NCBI GenBank assembly: GCA_030591565.1 | Contig: JAUVAU010000014.1 | Span: forward strand, 1 to 45,690 | Source of the DNA: Deltaproteobacteria bacterium | GTDB taxonomy: Bacteria; Desulfobacterota; Deferrisomatia; Deferrisomatales; BM512 | DNA: 45,690 nt | Reading direction: 5' to 3' | Shown: positions 45,341 to 45,690 of the stretch, one piece after another | Layout: every line of letters starts with the position of its first letter | Numbering within the stretch: the first letter of the stretch is position 1 | Translations under genes and position numbers: made by a program | Notes under the pieces: model-generated | Databases searched by the model: none | Seen by the model: the letters and a program-made list of their open reading frames with translations, nothing else | Told to the model about the DNA's origin: nothing

Positions 45341-45690
45341 ATGAAGAAAAAGCTAATTGGTATACTCTGCGGGGCCCTGGTCGTTGCTATGGCCGTACCT
45401 GCCCTTGCTGACCACAAAATTGGTGGTTACTTCCGCACCCAGGGTTACGCTCAGATGAATGACTCGCCCCAGTATGATGGCGACGATGCTCATCACGAGA
45501 CTTTCGTCACCCAGCGTCTTCGCATGAAGTGGACCAACACCATCAACGACTACGTATCCGTCGTGTGGTACGGTGAAGTCAACAACATCTACGGTAAGAG
45601 CACCTACCTCAAACCTGATGATGCCCGCTACTCCGGCGGTGGCTTCGGCGCTGACGGCGTCAACGTTCAGACCAAGAACGCCTATGCCGA
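45341..45690 (+). CDS. Outer-membrane porin-like protein, N-terminal part
   Basis: The first 116 residues of a gene that runs off the right edge. A signal peptide (MKKKLIGILCGALVVAMAVP, cleavage near ALA) is followed by short amphipathic strands with aromatic ends (GGYFRTQGYAQMND, then RLRMKWTNTINDYVSVVWYG), as in the first hairpins of a porin or alginate/phosphate-selective-type barrel. AGGAGG stands nine bases before the ATG. The strong promoter and good ribosome site suggest high expression. Substrate not predictable. Confidence 0.75.
   Translation, partial: MKKKLIGILCGALVVAMAVPALADHKIGGYFRTQGYAQMNDSPQYDGDDAHHETFVTQRLRMKWTNTINDYVSVVWYGEVNNIYGKSTYLKPDDARYSGGGFGADGVNVQTKNAYA

Overview
The window is a GC-rich, gene-dense stretch of a Gram-negative bacterial chromosome. 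About 47 protein genes are visible, two of them cut by the window edges. I see no rRNA, tRNA, CRISPR array, prophage or transposase. Outer-membrane barrels, a lipoprotein, periplasmic rhodaneses, an eight-haem c-type cytochrome, Hfq, HflKC, LapA-type and DUF2318 proteins suggest a deltaproteobacterium-like (Desulfobacterota-type) respiratory organism. This placement rests on gene content only and is an inference.

Layout. 1-1306 (-): two-domain secreted rhodanese followed by a membrane protein, possibly a sulfur transporter. 1660-4276 (-): rnhA with a C-terminal extension, a sugar nucleotidyltransferase and panE. 4365-5645 (+): TPR protein. 5698-6093 (-): small rhodanese. 6270-9127 (+): tightly coupled thiG-thiH-thiS-ubiE operon. 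9445-17200 (-): queA-tgt-yajC-secD-secF-recJ plus an outer-membrane barrel gene. 17286-19173 (-): hflK-hflC, ending in a terminator. 19330-25820 (-): lapA-like, mutS, TPR protein, lipoprotein, family-4 UDG. 25877-28620 (-): M23 peptidase, dtd, phosphodiesterase, HIT protein. 28723-32526 (-): multihaem cytochrome, sppA, NFACT protein. 32665-34378 (+): rnd and a monooxygenase-like protein. 34480-36223 (-): Cys-rich secreted protein, DUF2318 protein and an ABC ATPase remnant. 36476-38365 (+): bifunctional tyrA and two small genes. 38616-44631 (-): mutL-miaA-hfq, a secreted unknown, dus and maf. 45341-end (+): start of a porin-like gene behind a strong sigma70-type promoter and a long leader.

Most of this is housekeeping: protein export (SecDF-YajC), membrane quality control (HflKC, SppA), queuosine and other tRNA modification (QueA, Tgt, MiaA, Dus), mismatch repair and recombination (MutS, MutL, RecJ, UDG), thiamine thiazole synthesis, menaquinone methylation and aromatic amino acid synthesis. 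Overlapping stops and starts show strong translational coupling, and several genes appear to use TTG starts.

The least explained structure is a family of interspersed, hairpin-rich repeats of about 220-300 bp at 9137-9440, 33812-34040, 35532-35758 (inverted) and 38393-38611, plus a 43-bp remnant at 5651-5693. By hand alignment two copies 26 kb apart are about 96% identical and in opposite orientation. Three of the five lie exactly between convergent gene tails. They look like non-autonomous mobile or structured-RNA/terminator elements. Other points worth following are the deletion-like DUF2318/ABC junction, the extended RNase HI, the rhodanese ending in Cys-Gly-Gly and the porin leader.
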